A stretch of 25,580 nt of DNA from CBDUBU01 sp965365465 (GCA_965365465.1 CBDUBU010000022.1:1-25580); one strand, 5' to 3'; counted from the stretch's first letter, positions 1-7,220 are shown. Notes: a model not told the origin generated them from the letters alone. Numbers and translations: made by a program.

Positions 1-493
1 CTTCAGTGGGCAAAAACGCAGCGCCTCCCAGCGACTGGTCGTTCAGTTTCATGCCGAACGATACTTCCCATACTTGCGAGGGAAATGATCCGGAAGGCAG
101 CGTGCTTCCCGGCGGAAGGATCTCGAATGTAATGTCAGGCAATTTGAGCCCCGCCGAGGCGAGATCGTTCCGGACAGCGCCATACCCCTGCGCAGAAAGT
201 TCTCGGACAAGGTCGTCAGCGCCTGCCTCCGTGATGTCCATCGACTCGCCCAGCATAGCCTTCGAGAGGAGCGGGAGCCAGTTGGCGTCGAGCATGAGGG
301 CAAACAGATATCCCTTGCTCTCTTTTCCCAGAACCACAAGATAAGCTGCTGCCTGCGATTCGGCTTCCTTAAAAGAGGACTCGATGGGCGCATCGAGGTG
401 CAGCGGCGCATCCGAGCCTAACAGGGTAGCTAGAAACGCTCTGAGGGCTTCCTGAGTTGATCCTGTATGTTGCGCGAGTTTACCCGAGTTCAT
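1..493 (-). CDS. fliN: Flagellar motor switch protein FliN/FliY, N-terminal part (cut by window edge)
   Basis: An open frame starts at the ATG at 493 and runs without a stop to the left edge (about 164 codons), overlapping the end of fliM by 14 bp. The visible part begins MNSGKLAQ and contains a CheC-like region (roughly residues 50-130, including LVVLGKESKGYLFALML and ADDLVRELSAQGYGAV). FliN proteins with a CheC-like N-terminal half are usually called FliY; the SpoA C-ring domain would follow outside the window. The CheC phosphatase signature (D/S-x3-E-x2-N) is only half present: D-x3-E is seen in DLVRE, but the Asn is replaced, so phosphatase activity looks doubtful. Position directly after fliM in a motA-motB-fliL-fliM order strongly supports a switch-complex role at the cytoplasmic face of the motor. 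Naming fliN versus fliY is uncertain without the C-terminus. Confidence 0.8.
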   Translation of the reverse strand, partial: MNSGKLAQHTGSTQEALRAFLATLLGSDAPLHLDAPIESSFKEAESQAAAYLVVLGKESKGYLFALMLDANWLPLLSKAMLGESMDITEAGADDLVRELSAQGYGAVRNDLASAGLKLPDITFEILPPGSTLPSGSFPSQVWEVSFGMKLNDQSLGGAAFLPTE

Positions 494-1508
494 CTTCTTC
501 CTGAATGAGTTTCGTTTCCATCACTTCGAGAACGCGAAGAGCGCGATACTTGCCGGCTTTTCCGGCTGTAGCTGCAAACTTCTCCTGGTCTCCTACAAAT
601 ACTTGTATCGGCTCATTTGTGCGGCGCTCAAGTGGGATAACGTCTCCAATTTCTAATCCTAGCAATTCGGTCACAGGAAGGCGCGTGCGCCCCAGTTCCG
701 CACGCACTTCTACACTCATGGCGCGCAACGAATCCTCGTAACGCTCCCGAACAACCGGGCTGACTTGCGTCGTCGCGCTGGAGATCCATTGCTTCATGCC
801 GGTTCGGCCCAGAATACGTTCGAGCAGAATATAGGGATAACAGATGTTAATGTAGGAGCGCTGCTCGTAGACGGAGACTTCAAAGGTGCTTACCAGCGCC
901 GGCTCAACACCCGGAATGATCTGCACGAACTCGGCATTGGACTCAAAGGCAACTTCTTCCAGGTTCAGTGTATGAACCTGCCGCCATGCCTTCTCGAGCT
1001 CGCGGAAGGCGCGCGTCATAACCTTCCCCATGATGCGCTGTTCGATCTGGGAAATCTCTCGCGCCTTGCGAAGAAAAACGCCCGGACCGCCGAAAAGCTT
1101 TTCGATGGTAAAGATCACCAGGCGCGGATCCAGTTCAAAAATGAGCTTGTGGCCCAGTTCTTTTACGTCCACTACGTAAATGGCGGCCGGTGGTGCGCTG
1201 GACATGACATACTCGGAGTACAGCACCTGATCTACTGCCGTCAGCGTAATATCGACGATGGTGCGAAGCTGGGCCGATAGATAGACCGAGAGGTCTCGCG
1301 CAAAGGCTTCGTGAACGTGGTTGAGAACACGCGTTTGATCGTGTGCAAAGAGGCGGGGACGCTTGAAATTGTAAGGATTGATCCGTTTCTCTGCATCCGC
1401 CGTCATAATCGTTTCCAGCGCTTCGAGGTCGTAATTCTCGGCCTCGTCCATCTGGTTGCGCACCTGGAGCAGAATGTCGATTTCTTCCTGGCTAAGCGGC
1501 TTCGCCAT
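480..1508 (-). CDS. fliM: Flagellar motor switch protein FliM
   Basis: FliM is the C-ring component that binds phosphorylated CheY and reverses motor rotation. The N-terminus carries the CheY-P binding motif LSQEEIDILLQ at residues 5-15. It is followed by the CheC-like middle domain (about 40-230) and a C-terminal SpoA domain (about 250-330, with LGLEIGDVIPLERRTNEPI). At 342 residues it has the normal family length. The ATG at 1508 places the CheY motif at the expected extreme N-terminus. A 94-bp gap separates it from fliL upstream, the longest gap in this cluster. Its 3' end overlaps the fliN/fliY start by 14 bp, which suggests translational coupling of the switch subunits. All key motifs are intact. 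Confidence 0.97.
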   Translation of the reverse strand: MAKPLSQEEIDILLQVRNQMDEAENYDLEALETIMTADAEKRINPYNFKRPRLFAHDQTRVLNHVHEAFARDLSVYLSAQLRTIVDITLTAVDQVLYSEYVMSSAPPAAIYVVDVKELGHKLIFELDPRLVIFTIEKLFGGPGVFLRKAREISQIEQRIMGKVMTRAFRELEKAWRQVHTLNLEEVAFESNAEFVQIIPGVEPALVSTFEVSVYEQRSYINICYPYILLERILGRTGMKQWISSATTQVSPVVRERYEDSLRAMSVEVRAELGRTRLPVTELLGLEIGDVIPLERRTNEPIQVFVGDQEKFAATAGKAGKYRALRVLEVMETKLIQEEDELG

Positions 1509-1602
1509 GGCGAACTCTACCGTTGTAGTTTAGTGCATGGATCCTGTTCTCGGAATAGCTTCCTGAGATGCACAAACCGGGCCATTTTGAGGTGCGGCGG
1601 CC

Positions 1603-2157
1603 CTACTGTAATACGTACTGCGTAAAATAGAGCCTTTCGACCTTGCCCTCGCTCAGAAGTGCATTGATGGCTGCAAGGAGTTCGCTCTTCATCGCGGTGT
1701 GATTTGCAATGGTCAAGCTTTCTACGGGGCGCTCGCCGAGAACCTTCAGAATAGTGTCGCGCACGACAATGTCTTTCGCCTTGACTTCCTCCAGCGCGGC
1801 GGCTTCCTTGCTCTCAATGCCCAGGCTTATCATAAGAAACCTGGTCCCGTCCGTGCCGGAGGGATTGACGATCAGATTCTGAATTTCCGCGAACTCTCCA
1901 TACTCAACAGGCTCCGAGGCTTCTTCTGCCTGTTCCTCTTCGGTAATACCCTCGACTGCGGCGGCGGACATCTTCGAGAGGATCATGTCGTACTGGCTAT
2001 AGGAAACCCAGGCTCCCCCCAGAGCGGGCAGCAGAATAAGGGGTATGAGCAGGAGTGTGAACAGCCGGCGCTTTCCGTCTTTCGGCTCCGCACCTTCTAC
2101 TGTCCCGCTCTCGGAATCGGCTCCGGGGTCTTGTACGGGTTCGAGGCGTTCTGCCAT
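1603..2157 (-). CDS. fliL: Flagellar basal body-associated protein FliL
   Basis: FliL is a single-pass inner-membrane protein that surrounds and supports the stator units. The 184-residue product has an acidic cytoplasmic N-terminus, one membrane segment at about 32-53 and a periplasmic domain. It ends in the typical FliL tail, RLYFTQYVLQ, preceded by a lysine/alanine-rich amphipathic helix region. The ATG at 2157 is the only ordinary start codon before the membrane segment, so a 61-bp overlap with the end of motB appears genuine. A GGGA stretch lies just upstream of this ATG. Location between motB and fliM is the classic order and agrees with its stator-associated role. Confidence 0.93.
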   Translation of the reverse strand: MAERLEPVQDPGADSESGTVEGAEPKDGKRRLFTLLLIPLILLPALGGAWVSYSQYDMILSKMSAAAVEGITEEEQAEEASEPVEYGEFAEIQNLIVNPSGTDGTRFLMISLGIESKEAAALEEVKAKDIVVRDTILKVLGERPVESLTIANHTAMKSELLAAINALLSEGKVERLYFTQYVLQ

Positions 2158-2849
2158 GATTCCCAGCTAAACATTATCTCGACGCGCCGGTTACGGGCGC
2201 GTCCTTTCAGAGTATCGTTGGCGTCGATGGGGTGATATTCACCGTAGCCAACGGCCTGATAGGCGGAGGGCGCGAGTGCGCTGCCCTGCGCCAGTAAAAA
2301 ACGAACAACAGAGGAGGCGCGTGCTCCCGAAAGCTCCCAGTTGGACGGAAAAGACGACGTGCTGATAGGGCGATCATCGGTGTGTCCCTCCACAAGCACG
2401 GATTTTACCTCGTTTCCAAGAACACTGGCTACCATCTGGAGTATCGTCCGCGACGGATCGATCAATTCAGCCGCGCCCGAATTAAACATTACAGAGTCGG
2501 TGATGATTACGTGTAGCCCCTTCTCTGTAAGGTTTACCTGTACCTTGTCTTGCAGGTTATTGTCTTGCAGGTATTTTATGAGTTGTTCATAGCGTTTGGA
2601 TTGTTCAACGGTCTTGAGATTTTTGATAGGCTGCATAAGGGGCGATCGAACTGCCGCATCATGCTGTAAAACGCCTGTCTTTCCGGTGAAATAGCTGAGT
2701 GCTTCCTCAAATTTCTGAACCTTCACTTCCGACATGGATACGATGAGCACGAAAAACGTCATCAGCAGCGTAACCATGTCGCTGTAGGTTGTCAGCCAGA
2801 ATGGAGCGGTTGGCATATCACTGCCATCATCTTCCAGGTCGTCACTCAT
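2097..2849 (-). CDS. motB: Flagellar stator protein MotB (PomB/MotS-like), OmpA domain
   Basis: This is the peptidoglycan-anchored stator subunit. Residues 17-40 form the single membrane helix with the ion-carrying aspartate at Asp24 (TYSDMVTLLMTFFVL). A plug/linker follows, then an OmpA-like peptidoglycan-binding domain at about 120-230 with VEGHTDDRP, NWELSGARA and RARNRRVEI. At 250 residues it is close to the usual length. The helix resembles PomB/MotS-type sequences (FFVL followed by SMSEV) more than E. coli MotB. That raises the possibility of sodium coupling, but ion choice cannot be settled from sequence. It lies 24 bp downstream of motA and overlaps fliL by 61 bp, so the stator genes are almost certainly co-transcribed. 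Confidence 0.95.
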   Translation of the reverse strand: MSDDLEDDGSDMPTAPFWLTTYSDMVTLLMTFFVLIVSMSEVKVQKFEEALSYFTGKTGVLQHDAAVRSPLMQPIKNLKTVEQSKRYEQLIKYLQDNNLQDKVQVNLTEKGLHVIITDSVMFNSGAAELIDPSRTILQMVASVLGNEVKSVLVEGHTDDRPISTSSFPSNWELSGARASSVVRFLLAQGSALAPSAYQAVGYGEYHPIDANDTLKGRARNRRVEIMFSWESWQNASNPYKTPEPIPRAGQ

Positions 2850-2873
2850 GGTCGTATAAGGCGCGGTTCAGCA

Positions 2874-3668
2874 TCAGGCTGCCTTTGAGAGGGCAGGAGC
2901 TTCTTCCGAGGCGGCTGCACTCGTTTTTGAATCCGTGACAAATAGCTGCAAACGTTTTTCGATCATGCTCGGGCTTTCGCCTCTTACGATGGCAAGCACC
3001 CCGGTTCGGACCATCTCACGGGCTTTGAGAACCAGGCTGTTTTGTGCTTTCACCTTGGTTGCGAAAGGCAGAAAAATCAGGTTAGCCAGCAGGGAGCCGT
3101 AAAATGTGGTAATCAGGGCCACCGCCATGCCTGCTCCGATCTGCGTCGGGTCCGACAGGTTTTGAAGCATCTGGATGAGACCAATCAGGGTGCCAACCAT
3201 CCCGAAGGCAGGCGCGTAGGTGCCTGCATCCATGAAGAACCTGCCTGTCAACTGGCGGTGTTTCATCTCAGCGCTGATCCGCTCCTTGAGCAAATCCTCG
3301 ATTTCGCTTTCCTCGATGCCGTCAACTGCCATTTCCAGGCCGAAACGCAGAAACTCGTCCTCGACGCTTTGGAGCCTGCGGTCCAGCGCCAGCAGTCCTT
3401 CACGGCGTGCGGTGCGCGAAAGCTCGTAAAACTCCTGTACGTAATGCTGCAATTCCGGAGCCTGGAACGTAAAGAACCCCTTCACACCGGATGGCACCTG
3501 TTTTAGCTCGGAGAACGAAAAACCCACCATGAGGGCAGCCACGGTTCCCCCCACCACCACGATAAACGACGGGAGGTCGAGGAACGTCATCCACCCGTCC
3601 CCCATCATGATGGTGCCGGCAATCAGTATAAAGCCGAATCCCAGTCCGCTGAGGGTTGCTTTTTCCAT
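2874..3668 (-). CDS. motA: Flagellar stator protein MotA (PomA/MotP-like)
   Basis: MotA is the ion-channel stator subunit that pushes on FliG. Four membrane segments are visible, at about 6-22, 31-50, 146-168 and 178-200. The conserved proline-containing third helix reads TYAPAFGMVGTLIGLI, and the fourth contains GAGMAVALITTFYGSLLAN. The start chosen is the ATG at 3668, giving 264 residues, a PomA/MotP-like length, with the first helix right after the start. An upstream in-frame TTG at 3725 would add 19 residues, but that codon lies inside a strong sigma-54-like -12 element, so it would not be in the transcript made from that promoter. It is the first gene of the motor cluster and sits downstream of the chemotaxis receptor gene. 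Confidence 0.93.
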   Translation of the reverse strand: MEKATLSGLGFGFILIAGTIMMGDGWMTFLDLPSFIVVVGGTVAALMVGFSFSELKQVPSGVKGFFTFQAPELQHYVQEFYELSRTARREGLLALDRRLQSVEDEFLRFGLEMAVDGIEESEIEDLLKERISAEMKHRQLTGRFFMDAGTYAPAFGMVGTLIGLIQMLQNLSDPTQIGAGMAVALITTFYGSLLANLIFLPFATKVKAQNSLVLKAREMVRTGVLAIVRGESPSMIEKRLQLFVTDSKTSAAASEEAPALSKAA

Positions 3669-3720
3669 GTGGTAGGCCAGAAGAATGCGCCGCAGACTAT
3701 CCTGCGTTTGCTGCTCCAAA

Positions 3721-3736
3721 GGCAACCGATGTGCCG
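3721..3736 (-). promoter_or_regulatory. Sigma-54-type promoter before motA
   Basis: Read on the minus strand, 3736 to 3721 is CGGCACATCGGTTGCC. It has the invariant GG-N10-GC spacing and matches the sigma-54 consensus TGGCACRNNNNTTGCW at all but its first and last positions. Transcription would begin about 12 bases past the -12 GC, near 3710, leaving a leader of about 40 bases before the motA ATG at 3668. Sigma-54 control of flagellar operons is well known in many bacteria. This assignment rests on the motif and its placement only. Confidence 0.6.
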
Positions 3737-3815
3737 TTCGTCAGATCAGCCTCAAACGGCGAATGGGCAGTCGGATTGCCTCGGCGACGGAAAGTTATTT
3801 TGCGGTTAACGGAAA

Positions 3816-3842
3816 ATGTTACCGCAGCCGGCGCGGTAACAT
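3816..3842. promoter_or_regulatory. Perfect 10-bp dyad upstream of motA (candidate activator site)
   Basis: ATGTTACCGC at 3816-3825 is the exact reverse complement of GCGGTAACAT at 3833-3842, with a 7-base spacer. The centre is about 105 bp upstream of the sigma-54-like -12 element, the typical distance for an enhancer-binding protein site. A related half-site, GCGGTTAAC, lies at 3802-3810. As RNA it could form a short hairpin, but no T-tract follows on either strand, which disfavours an intrinsic terminator. Confidence 0.5.
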
Positions 3843-3874
3843 CGTGTGCTGTCTCAAAGCACATAGTCAATTCT

Positions 3875-3911
3875 CCGTAAGGACCCCCGCCGTTCGCAGG
3901 AGTCCTTACGG
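3875..3911. promoter_or_regulatory. Second 10-bp dyad between the receptor gene and motA
   Basis: CCGTAAGGAC at 3875-3884 pairs perfectly with GTCCTTACGG at 3902-3911 around a 17-base spacer. It begins 9 bases beyond the stop codon of the chemotaxis receptor gene in the direction of transcription. It could therefore be that gene's transcript-end hairpin (no T-tract follows) or a distal activator site, being centred about 170 bp upstream of the motA promoter-like element. The sequence alone does not decide between the two. Confidence 0.45.
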
Positions 3912-3919
3912 TGTGCTGC

Positions 3920-5800
3920 TCAAAAAACGGTAAGGGATGCGCCGTCGCCCTGCGCGTAGGCATTCGCCTTCGCCGAGGAGGCCGTGCTAATCTGAAACCG
4001 ATCAATCAACTGGCGCAAGTCCGATGCCTGCCCGGTCATTGCGTCGGCAGTATGCGCAAGGTCGGTAGTGGCTCTGGATACTTCCGTCGAAACGGCTGAG
4101 ATCGATTCGACATTGCGCGAAATCTGCGAACTGGTGGCGGACTGCTCCTGGCTTCCCGCCGCAATCTGGTCGATCATCATCACCATGCCGTTGATGGAGG
4201 AGACAATCTCGGTAAGGGAACTGGCGGCATTGTCAGCCAGGCGCAGCCCTGTTTCTACCTCGCCATTGCCTTTCGTCATCGAAGCAACCACCACTTCCGT
4301 GTTCTGCTGGATGCGCCGGATCATGTCGGCAATTTCTTTGGTGGCGGCCGTAGTGCGCTCGGCCAACTTGCGCACTTCATCCGCCACGACGGCAAAGCCG
4401 CGTCCCTGGTCCCCGGCGCGGGCCGCTTCGATGGCTGCATTGAGCGCCAGCAGGTTCGTCTGGTCGGCAATGTCGCCAATGACCCGCACGATCTCGCCGA
4501 TCTGGGCGCTGGACGTGCCCAGGGCCGTGACTTTCTCAGCCGACTCCCGGACAATGCCGGCGATCCGGATCATGCCCTGCGTGGTTTCCTGAAACACCTG
4601 CTCGCCTTCCGTTGCAATGCTGGAGGCTCGCTGCGCCATCTGATTTGCCTCAAATGCATTCCTTGAAGACTCGGCGATGGTGGCGGACATTTCCTCTACG
4701 GCTGCTGCAACCTCGATGGTCTGGCTCGCCTGGCCCTGAGCGCCTGCAGACATCTCCTCGGCGGCGGTCGCAACCTGGTTGGCTGCCTGCGAAAGCCGGT
4801 CGCCGGCGCCGTGAACTTCGCGGATCAACGATTCCAGATCGCGAATCATGTAGTTGATCTGGTGCATGAGCGTGCCGACTGCATCCTCTCGTTCTACCCG
4901 AAGGCGCTGTGTCAAATCGCCGCGCGTTACCGCGGAAATGACCTCGGAGATCCGTTCAAACTGCTGCTGAAGGTACTGGCGCTCTTCGTCGGTCTGCTGC
5001 TGTAAGGTTAAAGCGTTGCGCTGCGCTGCCTCGGCGCTTTCCCGCTGTTCCTGAAGCGCCCCCATGTTGCGCTCGCTTGAAGCAACCATGGCGTTGAAGG
5101 AAGCAGCCAGTTGGCCGATCTCGTCTTTTTGCTTGATGTTGACCCGAACGGAAAGATCTCCTTGCTCCACAGCGCCTGCGGCTTTCCGGAGTTCATCGAC
5201 CGGTGAAATCACGGTGCGGCGCACCAGCAGTAGCGTGATCCAGGCGAACAAGGCAATGATGAGCGGCACGCCGATGGAGAGGTAGAGACCGGCGCGTTTC
5301 TGATTCTGGAGTGCATCCGAAGGCAGCACCACCAGCGTATAACCGAGTTTTTCTTCGTTGTTGACGACTTCCGAGATAGCTTTCAGCACAGGCTTCCCGT
5401 TCACGTCATTCGTCCATTGAATGCGCTCGGCCTCAGGTACGGTGCGCTCGGTCTCGCCCAGCGTGGACGCCAGTTTGCTCTCAATGACAAGCGTCTTCTG
5501 TGCGTCGTAAAAACCGCCTGCCAGCGCCTTCTCTTCTCCGACAACGTGGCCCAGCAGTTCCTGAAGGCCCTCGGTGTCCTGCATAATCAGGTTATACGTT
5601 GCTTCTTTTCCGAGCAGTTCTGCCATCATCAATCCGCGCTTCTCGAACTCTTGCTCGGTGGTTTTAAGCGAGTATTGCGCGAATAAAACAAACAATACCA
5701 GGGCCAGTGCAGCAATTCCCCCCAGGAGCACCGCAAATCTGCGTCTGAGGTTGATTCTTGTAAGGTCGAAACGCGTCAGCGTCGTTTTAATGGAAGGCAT
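3920..5800 (-). CDS. Methyl-accepting chemotaxis protein
   Basis: This is a transmembrane chemoreceptor that signals to CheA/CheW. Numbered from the ATG at 5800 (626 residues), it has a first membrane helix at about 22-43, a periplasmic sensor region of about 125 residues (44-170) and a second helix at about 171-193. A HAMP domain follows (194-242), then a second HAMP-like segment (about 275-325). The long cytoplasmic signalling coiled coil carries the hairpin tip DIADQTNLLALNAAIEAARA near 444-463. There is no C-terminal NWETF-type tether; it ends in SLTVF. An in-frame GTG at 5845 would add 15 residues and cannot be excluded. The sensor size suggests a single Cache-like module, though I see no diagnostic ligand motif. 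It lies between a periplasmic binding-protein-like gene and motA on the same strand. Confidence 0.95.
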   Translation of the reverse strand: MPSIKTTLTRFDLTRINLRRRFAVLLGGIAALALVLFVLFAQYSLKTTEQEFEKRGLMMAELLGKEATYNLIMQDTEGLQELLGHVVGEEKALAGGFYDAQKTLVIESKLASTLGETERTVPEAERIQWTNDVNGKPVLKAISEVVNNEEKLGYTLVVLPSDALQNQKRAGLYLSIGVPLIIALFAWITLLLVRRTVISPVDELRKAAGAVEQGDLSVRVNIKQKDEIGQLAASFNAMVASSERNMGALQEQRESAEAAQRNALTLQQQTDEERQYLQQQFERISEVISAVTRGDLTQRLRVEREDAVGTLMHQINYMIRDLESLIREVHGAGDRLSQAANQVATAAEEMSAGAQGQASQTIEVAAAVEEMSATIAESSRNAFEANQMAQRASSIATEGEQVFQETTQGMIRIAGIVRESAEKVTALGTSSAQIGEIVRVIGDIADQTNLLALNAAIEAARAGDQGRGFAVVADEVRKLAERTTAATKEIADMIRRIQQNTEVVVASMTKGNGEVETGLRLADNAASSLTEIVSSINGMVMMIDQIAAGSQEQSATSSQISRNVESISAVSTEVSRATTDLAHTADAMTGQASDLRQLIDRFQISTASSAKANAYAQGDGASLTVF

Positions 5801-5911
5801 GGTTTTCCGTAATTTGTGTAGGTCGAAATGCAGCGTCCGGTTCACGTCACGTTGCGGATCAGGACGCCTTTGTTCAGATACAAGCCTTGAATGGGTTTTC
5901 CTGCCTGCCCG

Positions 5912-5957
5912 GGAGGAAGCGAACCTGCCGCCATCTCAACGGCAATTCGCTTCCTCC
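5912..5957. terminator. Long inverted repeat after the binding-protein gene
   Basis: GGAGGAAGCGAA (5912-5923) and TTCGCTTCCTCC (5946-5957) are perfect 12-bp complements. Inside them TGCCG (5926-5930) pairs with CGGCA (5940-5944), giving a strong two-step stem-loop. It starts 15 bases after the stop of the minus-strand gene that ends at 5973. No T-run follows on either strand, so it may be a partial terminator, an RNA-stabilising hairpin or a processing site that sets different levels for the two genes. Confidence 0.5.
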
Positions 5958-5972
5958 ATGCATAGCATTGGC

Positions 5973-6536
5973 TCAGTTCATCGCCAGGAATTGTGTGCGC
6001 TCGCGGTATTTTTCCGGAACGCTGATCGAGAGTGCTTCGGCTGCCGCTTTGTTGACTACCAATCCGATGGCGTCATCCTGTTTCTTGATGGCAACACACG
6101 CGCCTTCGTTGACCCAGTCATTCGACGGCGCTACGAGCATGATTCGCGCTTCCATGGCGCTCTTGATCAAGAATTTGCGCGATGCGGCGTCATTGACTAC
6201 ACCATCGTTCTCGACGATCCATAACATCTGGATTCCGTGCGTGCGGACGAGATTGCGGTATTGTTCAGCCACATCTTTCAAATCCTTGACCTCCGAAACA
6301 AAAACCTTTATGCCGGTAGAGGTGGCGCTGCGCTGAATCTGCAGCAGCAGTTCCTCCCGGTTTGCAACGCCTGCTTTCCATATAATGCCGACCTTTGCGG
6401 CATCCGGCTTGAGTTCCTTCATCAGAAACATCTGTTGCTGCGGGGAAACCTGAGCGCTTGCCGGGGCAACAGCAACGAGACCTGCCAGAAGCAGTGCGGA
6501 AAAAAGAATCTTGGAAAAAGTCAACTTCAGGGTCAT
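5973..6536 (-). CDS. Secreted ABC substrate-binding-like protein, single lobe
   Basis: The 187-residue product has a clear signal peptide (residues 1-28, cleavage likely after ASA at 26-28). A single alpha/beta domain follows, with AKVGIIWKAGVANREELL, IKVFVSEVKDLKDVAEQYR and LWIVENDGVVND. The order of strands and helices resembles ABC_sub_bind (PF04392) proteins, but at about 160 mature residues only about half a normal two-lobe binding protein is present. No transporter permease or ATPase is nearby. The next gene in the same direction is a chemoreceptor, so a likely role is presenting a ligand to that receptor; this is inference. The ATG at 6536 has a good AAGGAAG ribosome-binding site, and a sigma-28-like promoter lies about 50 bp upstream. 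Family assignment is moderate; function is unproven. Confidence 0.75.
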   Translation of the reverse strand: MTLKLTFSKILFSALLLAGLVAVAPASAQVSPQQQMFLMKELKPDAAKVGIIWKAGVANREELLLQIQRSATSTGIKVFVSEVKDLKDVAEQYRNLVRTHGIQMLWIVENDGVVNDAASRKFLIKSAMEARIMLVAPSNDWVNEGACVAIKKQDDAIGLVVNKAAAEALSISVPEKYRERTQFLAMN

Positions 6537-6582
6537 AGGGACTTCCTTGTTTTAGCGTTGGAGAGTTAGTTCTTCCCATAGA

Positions 6583-6609
6583 TAATCGGCTAAAAGCCAT
6601 ATCTCTTAA
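6583..6609 (-). promoter_or_regulatory. Sigma-28 (FliA)-like promoter before the binding-protein gene
   Basis: On the minus strand TTAA (6609-6606) is followed after exactly 15 bases by GCCGATTA (6590-6583). The flagellar sigma-28 consensus is TAAA-N15-GCCGATAA, so the -10 matches at 7 of 8 positions and the spacing is ideal; the -35 is weaker. The start codon at 6536 is 47 bases downstream. Chemotaxis genes are typical sigma-28 targets, which fits the neighbouring receptor gene. Confidence 0.5.
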
Positions 6610-7121
6610 GTAGAAGTGCCGACTTTTTTCCTCTTCGCAAGCAGGTTTCAGAGCCTGGTTGGCAAGGTGTATGGCGTATCTGTCCGGAGGATGAAACCTC
6701 TCGATCTTCCCGGCATACCCTGGCTCCTGCTCCTCGCAATGCCTCCAGACGTGCCGGCCGCCGCAAACCAGGGAGGTTACTGGAATAACCTGTCCAGCCT
6801 GATCGCCGATTCCTATCTTCTGAACCGGTTTGCTGTGTTGAAAGCAAGGCAGGAACAAGCCGACCATGAGCGCCTGCCATCCTGTAGCCATAGATGCTTC
6901 ACCAGGCCGGCATGACACGGATGAGGGTGGAGATAAATCAAAAGCGCCTTCTGCATGACATACTGGGTTGGGATTGTCGTCTCCCTTCCCCGAAGGGTCT
7001 ATCTCAACACGATGGCAAGCGGCCCGAGAAGAAGAGCAAGAGGGCGCTCCAGCGCCATGACAGGGACCTGCAATGAGAAGAAAAAGCGGCTTGGGGGGCG
7101 AAAGTGCGTTTTGGGCCGCAA

Positions 7122-7220
7122 AAACCGCAAAACGGCCCTGTCGGGGTCAAAATGGGCGTTTCGCCTGCACGAAAAACCGCAATAAACCGCTTAAAACCCG
7201 CAATAAACCGCAGAAACCGC
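7122..7220. repeat. Cluster of AAACCGC heptamers, helically phased
   Basis: Exact AAACCGC occurs at 7122-7128, 7174-7180, 7184-7190, 7205-7211 and 7214-7220. A near copy, AACCCGC, lies at 7196-7202. Within 7174-7220 successive copies start about 9-12 bases apart, close to one DNA turn, and several share the longer unit CAATAAACCGC. The cluster ends about 225 bp before the large outer-membrane protein gene. It could be a multi-site regulator-binding region or bent DNA; no replication gene is adjacent to suggest iterons. Confidence 0.65.

Noticed and set aside
3723..3725. TTG start for motA giving 283 residues
   Set aside because: The codon sits within the sigma-54-like -12 element and adds residues before the usual N-terminus; the ATG at 3668 is better.
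6786..6812. TAAC-N15-GCCGATTC on the plus strand, resembling a sigma-28 promoter
   Set aside because: Two mismatches in the -10 and no supported gene downstream within about 630 bp; likely chance.
6265..6918. A 217-codon minus-strand frame overlapping the binding-protein gene
   Set aside because: It overlaps the N-terminal half of a gene with a signal peptide and a good ribosome-binding site, contains several cysteines and no domain, and shows no start signal.
7122..7220. The AAACCGC cluster as a CRISPR array or plasmid-type iterons
   Set aside because: Units are 7-11 bases with no 30-base spacers, no cas genes and no replication initiator nearby.
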